Positions 1-7,882 of a stretch of DNA of 64,000 nucleotides are shown one piece after another (position 1 is the stretch's first letter; every line of letters starts with the position of its first letter). The DNA is from Flavimarina sp. Hel_I_48 (lineage in GTDB: Bacteria; Bacteroidota; Bacteroidia; Flavobacteriales; Flavobacteriaceae), in the NCBI RefSeq assembly GCF_000733945.1, contig NZ_JPOL01000002.1, positions 988,501 through 1,052,500 of the forward strand. Reading direction: 5' to 3'. Made by a program: the position numbers and the translations under genes. The notes under the pieces are model-generated. The model was given only the letters and a program-made list of their open reading frames with translations. It was not told the origin of the DNA and made no database searches.

Positions 1-57
1 CAAAAAGCACGCTTTCCTAAACAACCTAACCAATAATCTTTAATTTCTTATTTCGCC

Positions 58-1368
58 CTAATCTATATATTTTTTATAGTTATCAACGTCGATTCGTGAT
101 CCCAGATCATGCATCAAATTATACAGTCCAAAGAACGTTCTGTTTATGTACAGAAAATGCTTGCTCCCACGATTACCGTTCATTTTTCTAAGCTCTGTAT
201 CTTTTGAATACTTTTCACTAAGTTCCCCTATCTTGCTGAAAAAATTATCATCCTTAAAATCAAATTTTTCAGAGTGAAAGGGCTTCGTCAACAAACTGAG
301 CATCTCATAAAAAATATCTGAAAAGAATTTCAATTCTTCCGGGCTATCATCCCTTCGCAATATTTCCAGTTCAAACATTTTTTGCCTAAACAGTTCAGGA
401 TTATCTATGTTTTCAGGATTTGCAAGTTCAAAATAAGGCTCATAAAATTCCTGTGGTACTTCTTTGATACACCCAAAGTCTATTGCGACCAGATTATGTT
501 CCTCATCAACTAAAAAATTGCCGGGATGTGGATCTGCATGCACTTGCTTGAGTACGTGCATCTGGTACATATAAAAATCCCATAAGGTCTGCCCTACCTG
601 ATCTGCAACCGCCTGATCTGTATTATGAGCGGTAAACTCACTTATATGTTCCCCCTGCATCCAGTCCATCGTGATAATGCGCTCACTTGAGAGTTCTGGA
701 TAATATTTTGGGAATTTAAGGTGCCCTATATGATCACACAAAGTTGTGATGTTCATACTTTGCTTTACTTCAAGCAGGTAATCTGTCTCTTCGAGCAGTT
801 TTTGCTCTACTTCTTTGAAGTATTTTTCCTTATCCTTCCCCCTCAGGTTAAACATCCGGGTAGCGATAGGCTTCACTAGAGCCAAATCACTACTGATACT
901 ACTTGCGACGCCGGGATATTGTATTTTCACAGCAAGTTTTTTCCCATCCAATGTTGCCTGGTGTACCTGGCCAATACTGGCCGCGTTCACACTTTCGCTA
1001 GTAAATGTATCAAAGATATCTTCCGGATATTTATCGAGGTATTTTTTAAAGGTCTTACGTACCAGAGGCGCAGATAACGGTGGCACCGAAAACTGGGAAA
1101 GCGAAAACTTTTCCACATAAGCCTTTGGCATAATATTTTTTTCCATACTTAGCATTTGCGCCACTTTAAGCGCACTGCCTTTCAGGCTTTTTAAACTGTC
1201 ATATATATCTTCTGCGTTGTCTTCGTTGAGTTCGTCACGAGTTGTAGAAGAGTCAAAAGCTTTTTTACTGTAATATTTAGCATAATTACCGCCCAATTTC
1301 ACCCCCGTAGTGACCAGTTTGCTGGCTCGGGCTAGTTTATTCGTTGGTATATGATCTATGGTTTTCAT
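58..1368 (-). CDS. ABC1/AarF (UbiB-like) atypical kinase
   Basis: 436-residue protein of the ABC1 (AarF/UbiB/ADCK) protein-kinase-like family. Seen: a KGSALKVAQ stretch near residues 63-71 where the family has KxGQ (the Gly is Ala here), AASIGQVHQA (the Ala-rich replacement of the P-loop), AVKIQYPG with the ATP-binding Lys, the catalytic-loop HADPHPGNF and the metal-binding DFG. Relatives act in ubiquinone biology or lipid homeostasis, but Bacteroidota use menaquinone, so the role here is open. It lies 12 bases after a TetR-type gene and is probably cotranscribed with it. Family call is secure, function is not. Confidence 0.88.
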   Translation of the reverse strand: MKTIDHIPTNKLARASKLVTTGVKLGGNYAKYYSKKAFDSSTTRDELNEDNAEDIYDSLKSLKGSALKVAQMLSMEKNIMPKAYVEKFSLSQFSVPPLSAPLVRKTFKKYLDKYPEDIFDTFTSESVNAASIGQVHQATLDGKKLAVKIQYPGVASSISSDLALVKPIATRMFNLRGKDKEKYFKEVEQKLLEETDYLLEVKQSMNITTLCDHIGHLKFPKYYPELSSERIITMDWMQGEHISEFTAHNTDQAVADQVGQTLWDFYMYQMHVLKQVHADPHPGNFLVDEEHNLVAIDFGCIKEVPQEFYEPYFELANPENIDNPELFRQKMFELEILRRDDSPEELKFFSDIFYEMLSLLTKPFHSEKFDFKDDNFFSKIGELSEKYSKDTELRKMNGNRGSKHFLYINRTFFGLYNLMHDLGSRIDVDNYKKYID

Positions 1369-1380
1369 ACTAAAATTTAA

Positions 1381-2073
1381 TTAAGCTTTTACAAAACGAT
1401 CTTTGAACAAAAATTTGCCAAGATCAAGAACACTCTCTAAGGGCGTCGTTTCAAAAACATCAAAGATCGCTTTTACAGACTTCTCGATAGCAATGTCTGT
1501 CTTTTCAAAACCAGCGGAATTATCATCCATCCAGTATTTCAACAAGAACAGCATTTGCACCCAGGCACCTTCACTAAAAATCCGCACCGGGTTTTTTACC
1601 AGTTTAGAATTTTTCTCCTCATTCCCACGTTCAATAAGGTCTGCAGCAAAATCTTTGAATTCAAGACGTAATTTGCTCAACTGCTTGAGATTTTTCATCT
1701 TATCATTGCGCTCCCGCAACGTGAAAAGAACATAACTGCGGTTTGCCGTAAGCAGTTCAAAAAAAGTAAAAAAGAAAGAGAGCATTTTTTCCTTATTGGG
1801 ATAATTTACATATCCCTTATCCTTGTTTAGAACCAGAATTGTATTCTCATAAAAGGCAACCCATATATGTTCCCGCAACCCTTCAAAGCTTCCAAAGAAG
1901 TTATAGAAATCAGCTTCTTCCATTCCATTTTCCTTCGCAAACTTATAGACGCTTTTAGGACGTTCCCCGTTCTCGAGAACATAGTCCATATAAGTAGAAA
2001 TTATGATTTCTGCTGTAGGCTCTATTTTAGTAGTAGTCTGTGAAGTAACCTGTTTCTTAATTTTAGCTGCCAT
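1381..2073 (-). CDS. TetR-family transcriptional regulator
   Basis: 230 residues. The N-terminal 25-75 region has the TetR helix-turn-helix pattern (IISTYMDYVLENG ... VYKFAKENGMEEADFYNFFGS), and the rest is a helical C-terminal domain of the kind that usually binds ligand or dimerises. It precedes the ABC1 kinase gene by 12 bases, so the pair is probably one transcript and the regulator may control both. A TACTTTTA box (2092-2099, minus sense) just upstream resembles the -7 consensus with its last base changed. No ligand can be named. Confidence 0.85.
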   Translation of the reverse strand: MAAKIKKQVTSQTTTKIEPTAEIIISTYMDYVLENGERPKSVYKFAKENGMEEADFYNFFGSFEGLREHIWVAFYENTILVLNKDKGYVNYPNKEKMLSFFFTFFELLTANRSYVLFTLRERNDKMKNLKQLSKLRLEFKDFAADLIERGNEEKNSKLVKNPVRIFSEGAWVQMLFLLKYWMDDNSAGFEKTDIAIEKSVKAIFDVFETTPLESVLDLGKFLFKDRFVKA

Positions 2074-2386
2074 AACAAATCTGTTGTTCCGTAAAAGTAA
2101 TTCTGTTTAACGCTAATAAAAAACCCTTGAACAAAATTTTGAGTTAAAGTTCTTTCATGAGAAATGAAAGCTGTTTGCTAGGTCTTTAGCGTGCAAATCC
2201 TACGATTCTAATATCAGGGATGATTTCAATATTCGTTTCAGAATTGTCGTGCTTTTTACTATTTACTTACAAACCAATGCCACTTTGTCACGGCATCCTT
2301 CACTGGTATTTTTTTTGACATACTTAAAAAAGAGAACACTAATTGTAGAACACATCGCCACCGGGCGATCTTAAATAACATAACGT
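2074..2386. other. Divergent intergenic region between tetR-like gene and htpG
   Basis: 313 bases between divergent genes. No clear TAnnTTTG box is visible on the htpG side. The copies TGTCA (2286-2290) and TGACA (2316-2320) form a loose inverted pair upstream of htpG and could be a stress-regulator site, but this is weak. I see no ORF or RNA gene here. Confidence 0.4.
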
Positions 2387-4282
2387 ATGTCAACAGGTAA
2401 AATAAATGTTGCTGTAGAAAACATCTTTCCACTTATTAAGAAGTTTTTGTACAGCGATCACGAGATCTTTTTGAGGGAACTTGTGTCTAATGCAACTGAT
2501 GCAACTTTAAAATTGAAGCATCTTACTAATATAGGGGAAGCCAAAGTAGAATATGGTAGTCCCTATGTTGAAGTTAAGATAGATGAAGAAGGTAAAAAAC
2601 TTCATATTATAGATCAGGGTGTGGGTATGACCGAAGAGGAAGTACGCAAATACATCAATGACATTGCCTTTTCTGGTGCAGAAGAATTTCTTGATAAGTA
2701 CAAAGAAGCTGGTAAAGAAAGCGGAATTATAGGTCATTTTGGTCTTGGTTTCTATTCGGCTTTTATGGTTGCTAAAAAAGTGGAGATCATTACAAAATCT
2801 GCCATTGATCAGGATGCTCCTGCCATGCACTGGGAATGTGATGGTTCTCCGGAGTTTACCCTTACGGAAACTGAAAAAAACACACATGGTTCTGAAATCA
2901 TTTTGCACATTGCAGATGATAGCGAAGAATTCTTGAAAAAATCAAGGATTCAGGAACTTTTGAGCAAGTACAACAAGTTCATGCCTATCCCAATTAAATT
3001 TGGTACCACAGAGGAGGAAATTCCTTTGCCGGAAGATGCCGCGGAAGACGCAGAACCTGAAACTAAAACCGTTGATAATATAATCAACAATCCCAACCCG
3101 GCGTGGACCAAGCAGCCAACAGAACTTGAGGAAAAAGACTATAAAGGTTTTTACCGTGAGCTGTATCCCATGCAATTTGAGGAGCCGCTTTTCCACATTC
3201 ACCTGAATGTTGATTATCCTTTCAACCTTACAGGGATTCTTTATTTCCCCAGGTTAAACCAGGACATGAATGCACAACGTGACCGCATTCAGTTATATCA
3301 AAATCAGGTATTTGTAACGGATAACGTTGAAGGTATCGTTCCAGAATTTTTGACCATGTTACGTGGTGTGATTGATTCTCCTGATATTCCGCTTAACGTT
3401 TCCCGTTCCTATTTGCAGGCTGATGGCGCCGTAAAGAAAATAAGCAGCTACATTACCAGAAAAGTTGCTGATAAGCTTAACCAACTCTTTAATGATGATC
3501 GTGCCGATTTTGAGAAAAAGTGGAACGATATTAAAATCGTTATTGAATATGGTATGTTGAGCGAAGATAAGTTCTTTGAAAAAGCCCAGAAATTTGCACT
3601 TTACCCTACCGTAGATGGAAGCTTCCATACTTTTGATGAATTACAGGAAAAAATAAAGGAAAAGCAAACCGATAAAGATGGCAAACTGGTCGTGCTTTAT
3701 GCTTCTGAACAGGATAAGCAACACCAATATATTAAAGCTGCAAAAGCAAAAGGTTACGATGTATTGCTTCTTGATTCTCCAATAGTTCCGCACTTGATTC
3801 AAAAGATTGAAGGTGAGAAGGAAAATATAAGTTTTGTACGTGTAGATGGTGACCACGTTGACAATCTGATCAAAAAAGATGAAGACCAGATTTCTAAACT
3901 TTCTGATGAGGAAAAGGAAACTTTAAAAACAACGCTTGAGGAAACTATCGCAAATAAGTCCTATAATGTGCAATTACAGCCTATGGATAGCGGTTCTGCT
4001 CCCTTTATCATCACGCAGCCAGAATTTATGCGTCGTATGAAAGAAATGCAACAGACCGGCGGCGGTGGTGGCATGTTTGGTATGGGCAATATGCCAGATA
4101 TGTACAACCTTGTGGTAAATACTAACCATGAACTGGTTTCCGAAATTCTAAATACCAAGACCAAGAAAAAGCAGGAACGTTTGATCAAACAATCCCTTGA
4201 TCTTGCTCGTCTTTCTCAAGGTCTATTAAAAGGCGCAGAGCTTACTGATTTTGTAAAGCGCTCCTATGATATGATCAAATAA
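2387..4282 (+). CDS. htpG: Molecular chaperone HtpG (Hsp90)
   Basis: 631-residue bacterial Hsp90. The N-terminal GHKL ATPase shows the helix FLRELVSNATDA with the catalytic Glu and Mg-binding Asn, the ATP-lid motifs IIDQGVGMT and IGHFGLGFYSAFMVA, and the middle-domain LNVSRSYLQAD carrying the catalytic-loop Arg. An acidic linker lies near residues 210-230, and a Gly/Met-rich patch (GGGGGMFGMGNMPDMY) in the C-terminal dimerisation part resembles client-binding surfaces. The cytosolic Hsp90 MEEVD tail is absent, as expected for bacteria. It is a single-gene unit closed by a strong terminator. Length fits the family. Confidence 0.97.
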   Translation: MSTGKINVAVENIFPLIKKFLYSDHEIFLRELVSNATDATLKLKHLTNIGEAKVEYGSPYVEVKIDEEGKKLHIIDQGVGMTEEEVRKYINDIAFSGAEEFLDKYKEAGKESGIIGHFGLGFYSAFMVAKKVEIITKSAIDQDAPAMHWECDGSPEFTLTETEKNTHGSEIILHIADDSEEFLKKSRIQELLSKYNKFMPIPIKFGTTEEEIPLPEDAAEDAEPETKTVDNIINNPNPAWTKQPTELEEKDYKGFYRELYPMQFEEPLFHIHLNVDYPFNLTGILYFPRLNQDMNAQRDRIQLYQNQVFVTDNVEGIVPEFLTMLRGVIDSPDIPLNVSRSYLQADGAVKKISSYITRKVADKLNQLFNDDRADFEKKWNDIKIVIEYGMLSEDKFFEKAQKFALYPTVDGSFHTFDELQEKIKEKQTDKDGKLVVLYASEQDKQHQYIKAAKAKGYDVLLLDSPIVPHLIQKIEGEKENISFVRVDGDHVDNLIKKDEDQISKLSDEEKETLKTTLEETIANKSYNVQLQPMDSGSAPFIITQPEFMRRMKEMQQTGGGGGMFGMGNMPDMYNLVVNTNHELVSEILNTKTKKKQERLIKQSLDLARLSQGLLKGAELTDFVKRSYDMIK

Positions 4283-4303
4283 ATTAGTTTTTATTTATTT
4301 CTC

Positions 4304-4338
4304 AAAGCAGCCCCGAAAATTCGGGGCTGCTTTTTTTT
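4304..4338 (+). terminator. Intrinsic terminator of htpG
   Basis: Perfect GC-rich stem AGCAGCCCCGAA / TTCGGGGCTGCT followed by a run of T, 22 bases after the htpG stop codon. Confidence 0.93.
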
Positions 4339-4623
4339 GCCTACTCTCCAAACAAAACAGGTTTTTCAGATTCTAAGATCAGAAAAGTTCTTGTAGCGTT
4401 CTCTATTTCATAAAACCTGTGATCATACGTATTATTCCTTTTTTGCATTTTAATTTTAGTAAACTGTAAACGCTATGATGCAAACCATCTTGCCATTTAA
4501 ATATTCCATAAATATCGATTAAATGGTAAAAATGAGGCAGATTTTAGTTAAAAACGCCTGATTTATGTTCAAATTTCCTTGAAAAATTACCGTGAAATGT
4601 GATTTTAATTTACCTGAGATGTT

Positions 4624-4631
4624 TAATTTTG
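4624..4631 (+). promoter_or_regulatory. -7 promoter box of the thiamine operon
   Basis: TAATTTTG matches the Bacteroidota TAnnTTTG box. The implied start of transcription (about 6-8 bases on) falls right at the 5' edge of the TPP aptamer. No good -33 TTTG box is seen. Confidence 0.6.
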
Positions 4632-4635
4632 AGTG

Positions 4636-4711
4636 GCTTTAGGGGTATTCTGAAAAGAATTGAGACAGTCCCTTTGAACCTGAATCGGTTAAGACCGTCG
4701 TAGGGAAAAGT
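4636..4711 (+). promoter_or_regulatory. TPP riboswitch (THI element)
   Basis: The aptamer core is readable: AGGGGTATTC, then TTGAGACAGTCCC (the conserved GAGA loop), then CTTTGAACCTGAATCGGTTA and the closing CGTAGGGAA, which pairs with the 5' strand. It sits about 60 bases upstream of thiM, so thiamine pyrophosphate should repress the operon. Downstream hairpins are visible near 4711-4740, but there is no T-run terminator, so control of translation initiation is the more likely output. Confidence 0.93.
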
Positions 4712-4771
4712 TTATAAACTTCTTTTATCATAAAGAGGTTCCTTCAGCCATTTTTCTAACTAAAAGAAACA

Positions 4772-5581
4772 ATGATGAACGAGAACCTTTGGAACAACAT
4801 TAAACTTCTCAGAGAAAAGTCCCCGTTGGTGCACAACATCACAAATTATGTGGTGATGAACAACACGGCAAATGCACTTCTTGCAATCGGTGCTTCCCCT
4901 ATCATGGCGCACGCCCATGAGGAAATGGAAAGTATGGTGAACATCTGCCAGGTGCTGGTGGTCAATATTGGAACCTTAGATGAATACTGGGCAACTTCTA
5001 TGATACTAGCCGCTAAACACGCAAATACGCTCAAGAAACCGTGGGTTCTGGATCCCGTGGGCGCAGGCGCCACTCCGTATCGCAATCAAGTCCTGACAGA
5101 TCTACTAAAACTTCAGCCAACGATCATTCGAGGGAATGCCTCTGAAATACTGGCCCTTGCCAAACACAATACCACGAACACAAAAGGCGTGGATAGTTCC
5201 GCGGAAAGTAGTGAAGCCATTGAGGCTGCCAAGGTTTTAAATGACAAATATGGTAGCGTGGTCTGCGTCTCTGGCGCAACAGATATTATTCTGGATAACC
5301 AACGGGAAATCCACCTCAAAAACGGCCACGAATTGATGTCAAAAATCACCGGAATGGGTTGTAGTGCCACTGCCATTGTTGCGGGGTTTGCCGCGGTCAT
5401 CCCTAACAAAGTCGATGCAGTGACGACCGCGATGGCAATTCTGGGCGTTGCTGGGCAATTAGCCGCGCAAGACAGCAAGGGTCCAGGGAGTTTGCAAATG
5501 CATATTCTTGACAAGCTTTATAATCTCACAGAAGAAGAATTTAATTCCACTTTAAAATTACAAGTTGAACGTAAGCAATAA
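4772..5581 (+). CDS. thiM: Hydroxyethylthiazole kinase ThiM
   Basis: 269 residues. Phosphorylates 4-methyl-5-(2-hydroxyethyl)thiazole with ATP, the salvage route for the thiazole half of thiamine. Seen: the N-terminal PLVHNITNYVVMNNTANALLA, the mid-domain VLDPVGAGATPYR, the IRGNASEI stretch and the anion-hole/catalytic GMGCSATAIVAGFAAV with its Cys. There are two possible starts (4772 or 4775, adjacent ATGs). First gene after the TPP riboswitch; its end overlaps thiE by 17 bases. ThiM in place of ThiG/ThiH/ThiS points to salvage, not de novo synthesis, at this locus. Confidence 0.95.
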   Translation: MMNENLWNNIKLLREKSPLVHNITNYVVMNNTANALLAIGASPIMAHAHEEMESMVNICQVLVVNIGTLDEYWATSMILAAKHANTLKKPWVLDPVGAGATPYRNQVLTDLLKLQPTIIRGNASEILALAKHNTTNTKGVDSSAESSEAIEAAKVLNDKYGSVVCVSGATDIILDNQREIHLKNGHELMSKITGMGCSATAIVAGFAAVIPNKVDAVTTAMAILGVAGQLAAQDSKGPGSLQMHILDKLYNLTEEEFNSTLKLQVERKQ

Positions 5582-6206
5582 GCAATTTCCATTTAAGCTC
5601 TATTTGGTACTTTCGGAAGAGGCGTGCATTCATAAACACTTTCTCCAAGTTGCAGAAGAAGCGGTCAAGGGAGGAGTTGATGTTGTACAACTACGGGAAA
5701 AGAACTGTGACACATTGGTTTTTCAACAAAAGGCGCTTAAGCTCAAAGAACTTTTGGAAACCTATGATGTGCCACTGATCATCAATGACAATTTAGAGGT
5801 TGCTATAAATGTAAACGCCTATGGAATCCATGTGGGCACTTCAGACATTCCACCATCCAAAGTAGCCCAATTATGGACAAAAACGCCCTGTATTGGCTAT
5901 TCTATAGAAGATTTGGATCAGCTGACAACCAGGGAAACGGCGGCAGCGGATTATCTGGGTATAAGTCCGGTTTTCAAAACATCCACAAAAACCGATACCA
6001 TCATAGAATGGGGCCTGGAGGGAATTAATAAAATAAAGAGTTTGACGGATAAACCTTTAGTGGCCATAGGCAACATGAACGCTAAAAATGTACAGGAGGT
6101 CATACAGGCAGGAGCGGATTGTATCGCGGTAGTTTCAGCGATATGTGCCTCAGCACATCCTGTAAAGGCAGCAGAACAACTTAGAAACGAAATCGAAAAG
6201 GCATGA
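5565..6206 (+). CDS. thiE: Thiamine-phosphate synthase ThiE
   Basis: 213 residues; couples HMP-pyrophosphate with thiazole phosphate to give thiamine phosphate. TIM-barrel motifs: VVQLREKN near residue 40, IINDNLEVA with substrate-binding Asn-Asp, GIHVGTSDIP, YLGISPVFKTSTK and the phosphate loop VAIGNMNAKN. No ATG exists before residue 165 or so. The frame opens at a TTG inside the end of thiM, giving a 17-base overlap and probable translational coupling. Its stop overlaps thiD by 4 bases. Confidence 0.94.
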   Translation: MNVSNKQFPFKLYLVLSEEACIHKHFLQVAEEAVKGGVDVVQLREKNCDTLVFQQKALKLKELLETYDVPLIINDNLEVAINVNAYGIHVGTSDIPPSKVAQLWTKTPCIGYSIEDLDQLTTRETAAADYLGISPVFKTSTKTDTIIEWGLEGINKIKSLTDKPLVAIGNMNAKNVQEVIQAGADCIAVVSAICASAHPVKAAEQLRNEIEKA

Positions 6207-7045
6207 TTCAAAAAAAATATAAATATCCATCTGTGCTCACCATAGCTGGATTTGATGGCAGCGGTGGTGCCGGTATACAGGCAGATATTAAAACCATATC
6301 CGCATTGGGCTGTTATGCAACTTCGGTATTGACCGCGCTTCCAGTCCAAAACACCACGGGGGTAAAATCCATTTTTAATATCCCAGAACATGTTGTGGGT
6401 GATCAGATCGATGCAATTCTTGAAGATATTTTTCCTGATGCCGTTAAGATAGGCATGGTGCACACCTCAAAATTGGTCAACATCATTACCGAAAAACTCA
6501 AAGATTTTCCAGAATTACCTATCGTTTTTGACCCTGTAATGGTCGCTACCAGCGGTCATAAACTTATTCAGGAAGAAACGATCGAAACCATTATTAAAAA
6601 ACTTTTCCCTTTAGCGGCAGTACTTACGCCTAATCTGGACGAGGCTGCTATTTTAGCAAAAATGGAAATTCACAATGTGGAAGACATGAAGCTTGCCGGA
6701 AGCAAAATAATGAAGTTGGGATGTAAATCGGTTTTGCTGAAAGGCGGCCATTTAAAGTCCGAAAAACTTACTTCCCTCTATTTTTCTGCGGATGGCATGG
6801 TTGAAACTTACACGTTCCAGAAATTCGATACGAATAATACACACGGTTCTGGCTGCACGCTATCTTCCGCAATTGCTTCTTATATCGCTCGGGGCGCATC
6901 GTTAGAAGAGGCAGTTCGTCAAGGGCAAAACTATATTCATCAGGCGATTTTAGAAGGTAAAGATGTCGCCGTAGGAAAGGGCAACGGACCGGTAAATCAC
7001 TTTTTTAATCCTCAAAAACTTATAAAAAATGAATTGGACAGATAA
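6203..7045 (+). CDS. thiD: Hydroxymethylpyrimidine/phosphomethylpyrimidine kinase ThiD
   Basis: 280-residue ribokinase-fold enzyme that phosphorylates HMP twice. Seen: the N-terminal TIAGFDGSGGAGIQADIKT, VFDPVMVATSGHKL, LTPNLDEAAIL, VLLKGGH and the anion-hole/catalytic NTHGSGCTLSSAIAS (here with Cys after SG). The start overlaps thiE as ATGA and the end overlaps tenA by 17 bases. Together with TenA it salvages the pyrimidine half of thiamine. Confidence 0.95.
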   Translation: MIQKKYKYPSVLTIAGFDGSGGAGIQADIKTISALGCYATSVLTALPVQNTTGVKSIFNIPEHVVGDQIDAILEDIFPDAVKIGMVHTSKLVNIITEKLKDFPELPIVFDPVMVATSGHKLIQEETIETIIKKLFPLAAVLTPNLDEAAILAKMEIHNVEDMKLAGSKIMKLGCKSVLLKGGHLKSEKLTSLYFSADGMVETYTFQKFDTNNTHGSGCTLSSAIASYIARGASLEEAVRQGQNYIHQAILEGKDVAVGKGNGPVNHFFNPQKLIKNELDR

Positions 7046-7682
7046 CGCCTGGTCACAAATTGAAGCTATTTACGAGCAAACCATTACTATGCCATTCATA
7101 AAGGAACTACAAAATGGCTCTTTACCTCTGGAAAAATTTCAGTTTTATATGAGTCAGGATTCTTTTTATCTGGAACACTTTGCGCGAAGCCTGGCACTAA
7201 TCGCAGCAAGGGCACAAAATATTGATCACGCATTGACTTTTACCCGCTTCGCGGAAGGTGCCATTGTGGTAGAAAAAGCACTGCACGATTCATATTTTCA
7301 AGAATACGGCCTTGCCCACCGCGGCATCATAGAACCCACCTCCCATCATTACATATGTTTTCTAAAGAGTACCGCGGCCCTGGAGCAGGTAGAAGTAGCT
7401 ATGGCTGCAGTTTTACCCTGCTTCTGGATCTATAAAAAAGTAGGGGATTATATCTATGAAAATAAAAAAGCCGGGGATAATCCTTATAACAAATGGATTG
7501 AAACCTATGCAGGAGAAGAATTTGGTTTACTGGTAGAACAGGCGAAATCCATTTGTGACACTGTAGCAGATAATCTTACTGCATGCAAACAGGAAAATAT
7601 GACCGAAGCCTTCGTTACGGCGAGCAGGTTAGAGTTTATGTTCTGGGACAGTGCTTATAAAGTACAATCCTGGAAAGTTTAA
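7029..7682 (+). CDS. tenA: Aminopyrimidine aminohydrolase / thiaminase II TenA
   Basis: 217 residues, the usual TenA length. TenA releases hydroxymethylpyrimidine from aminomethyl-HMP, a breakdown product of thiamine, feeding ThiD. Seen: the N-terminal FIKELQNGSLP, FYMSQDSFYLEHFARSLAL, the catalytic-Cys segment AVLPCFWIYKKVG near residue 138 and the C-terminal Glu segment RLEFMFWDSAY. It starts within the end of thiD. Last gene of the operon, followed by a shared terminator facing secDF. Confidence 0.94.
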   Translation: MNWTDNAWSQIEAIYEQTITMPFIKELQNGSLPLEKFQFYMSQDSFYLEHFARSLALIAARAQNIDHALTFTRFAEGAIVVEKALHDSYFQEYGLAHRGIIEPTSHHYICFLKSTAALEQVEVAMAAVLPCFWIYKKVGDYIYENKKAGDNPYNKWIETYAGEEFGLLVEQAKSICDTVADNLTACKQENMTEAFVTASRLEFMFWDSAYKVQSWKV

Positions 7683-7825
7683 TTTAAAGTATCTAAAAAC
7701 TGTTGAAATCAACCAAAAAACAGGCATTTCTGGTCATTATTTCGATTAAATATGTCATTCTGAAATCAGTATAATACTTTATGATTTCGTTCTACAGACG
7801 GTTAAATTCCTGAATTAACTGCAAA

Positions 7826-7867
7826 AAAAAAATCCGCTGAGCTTTATAAGAGCCAGCGGATTTTTTA
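7826..7867. terminator. Bidirectional terminator between tenA and secDF
   Basis: AAAATCCGCTG ... CAGCGGATTTT stem with A-rich and T-rich flanks, between convergent genes, so it can serve both. Confidence 0.88.
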
Positions 7868-7882
7868 TTATTTTAAGAGTGC

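Noticed and set aside
2286..2320. TGTCA / TGACA pair upstream of htpG as a heat-shock operator
   Set aside because: Arms are only five bases with a long spacer; this is expected by chance in A+T-rich DNA.
5951..6463. 170-codon open frame on the minus strand
   Set aside because: Antisense to thiE and thiD, which have clear family motifs.
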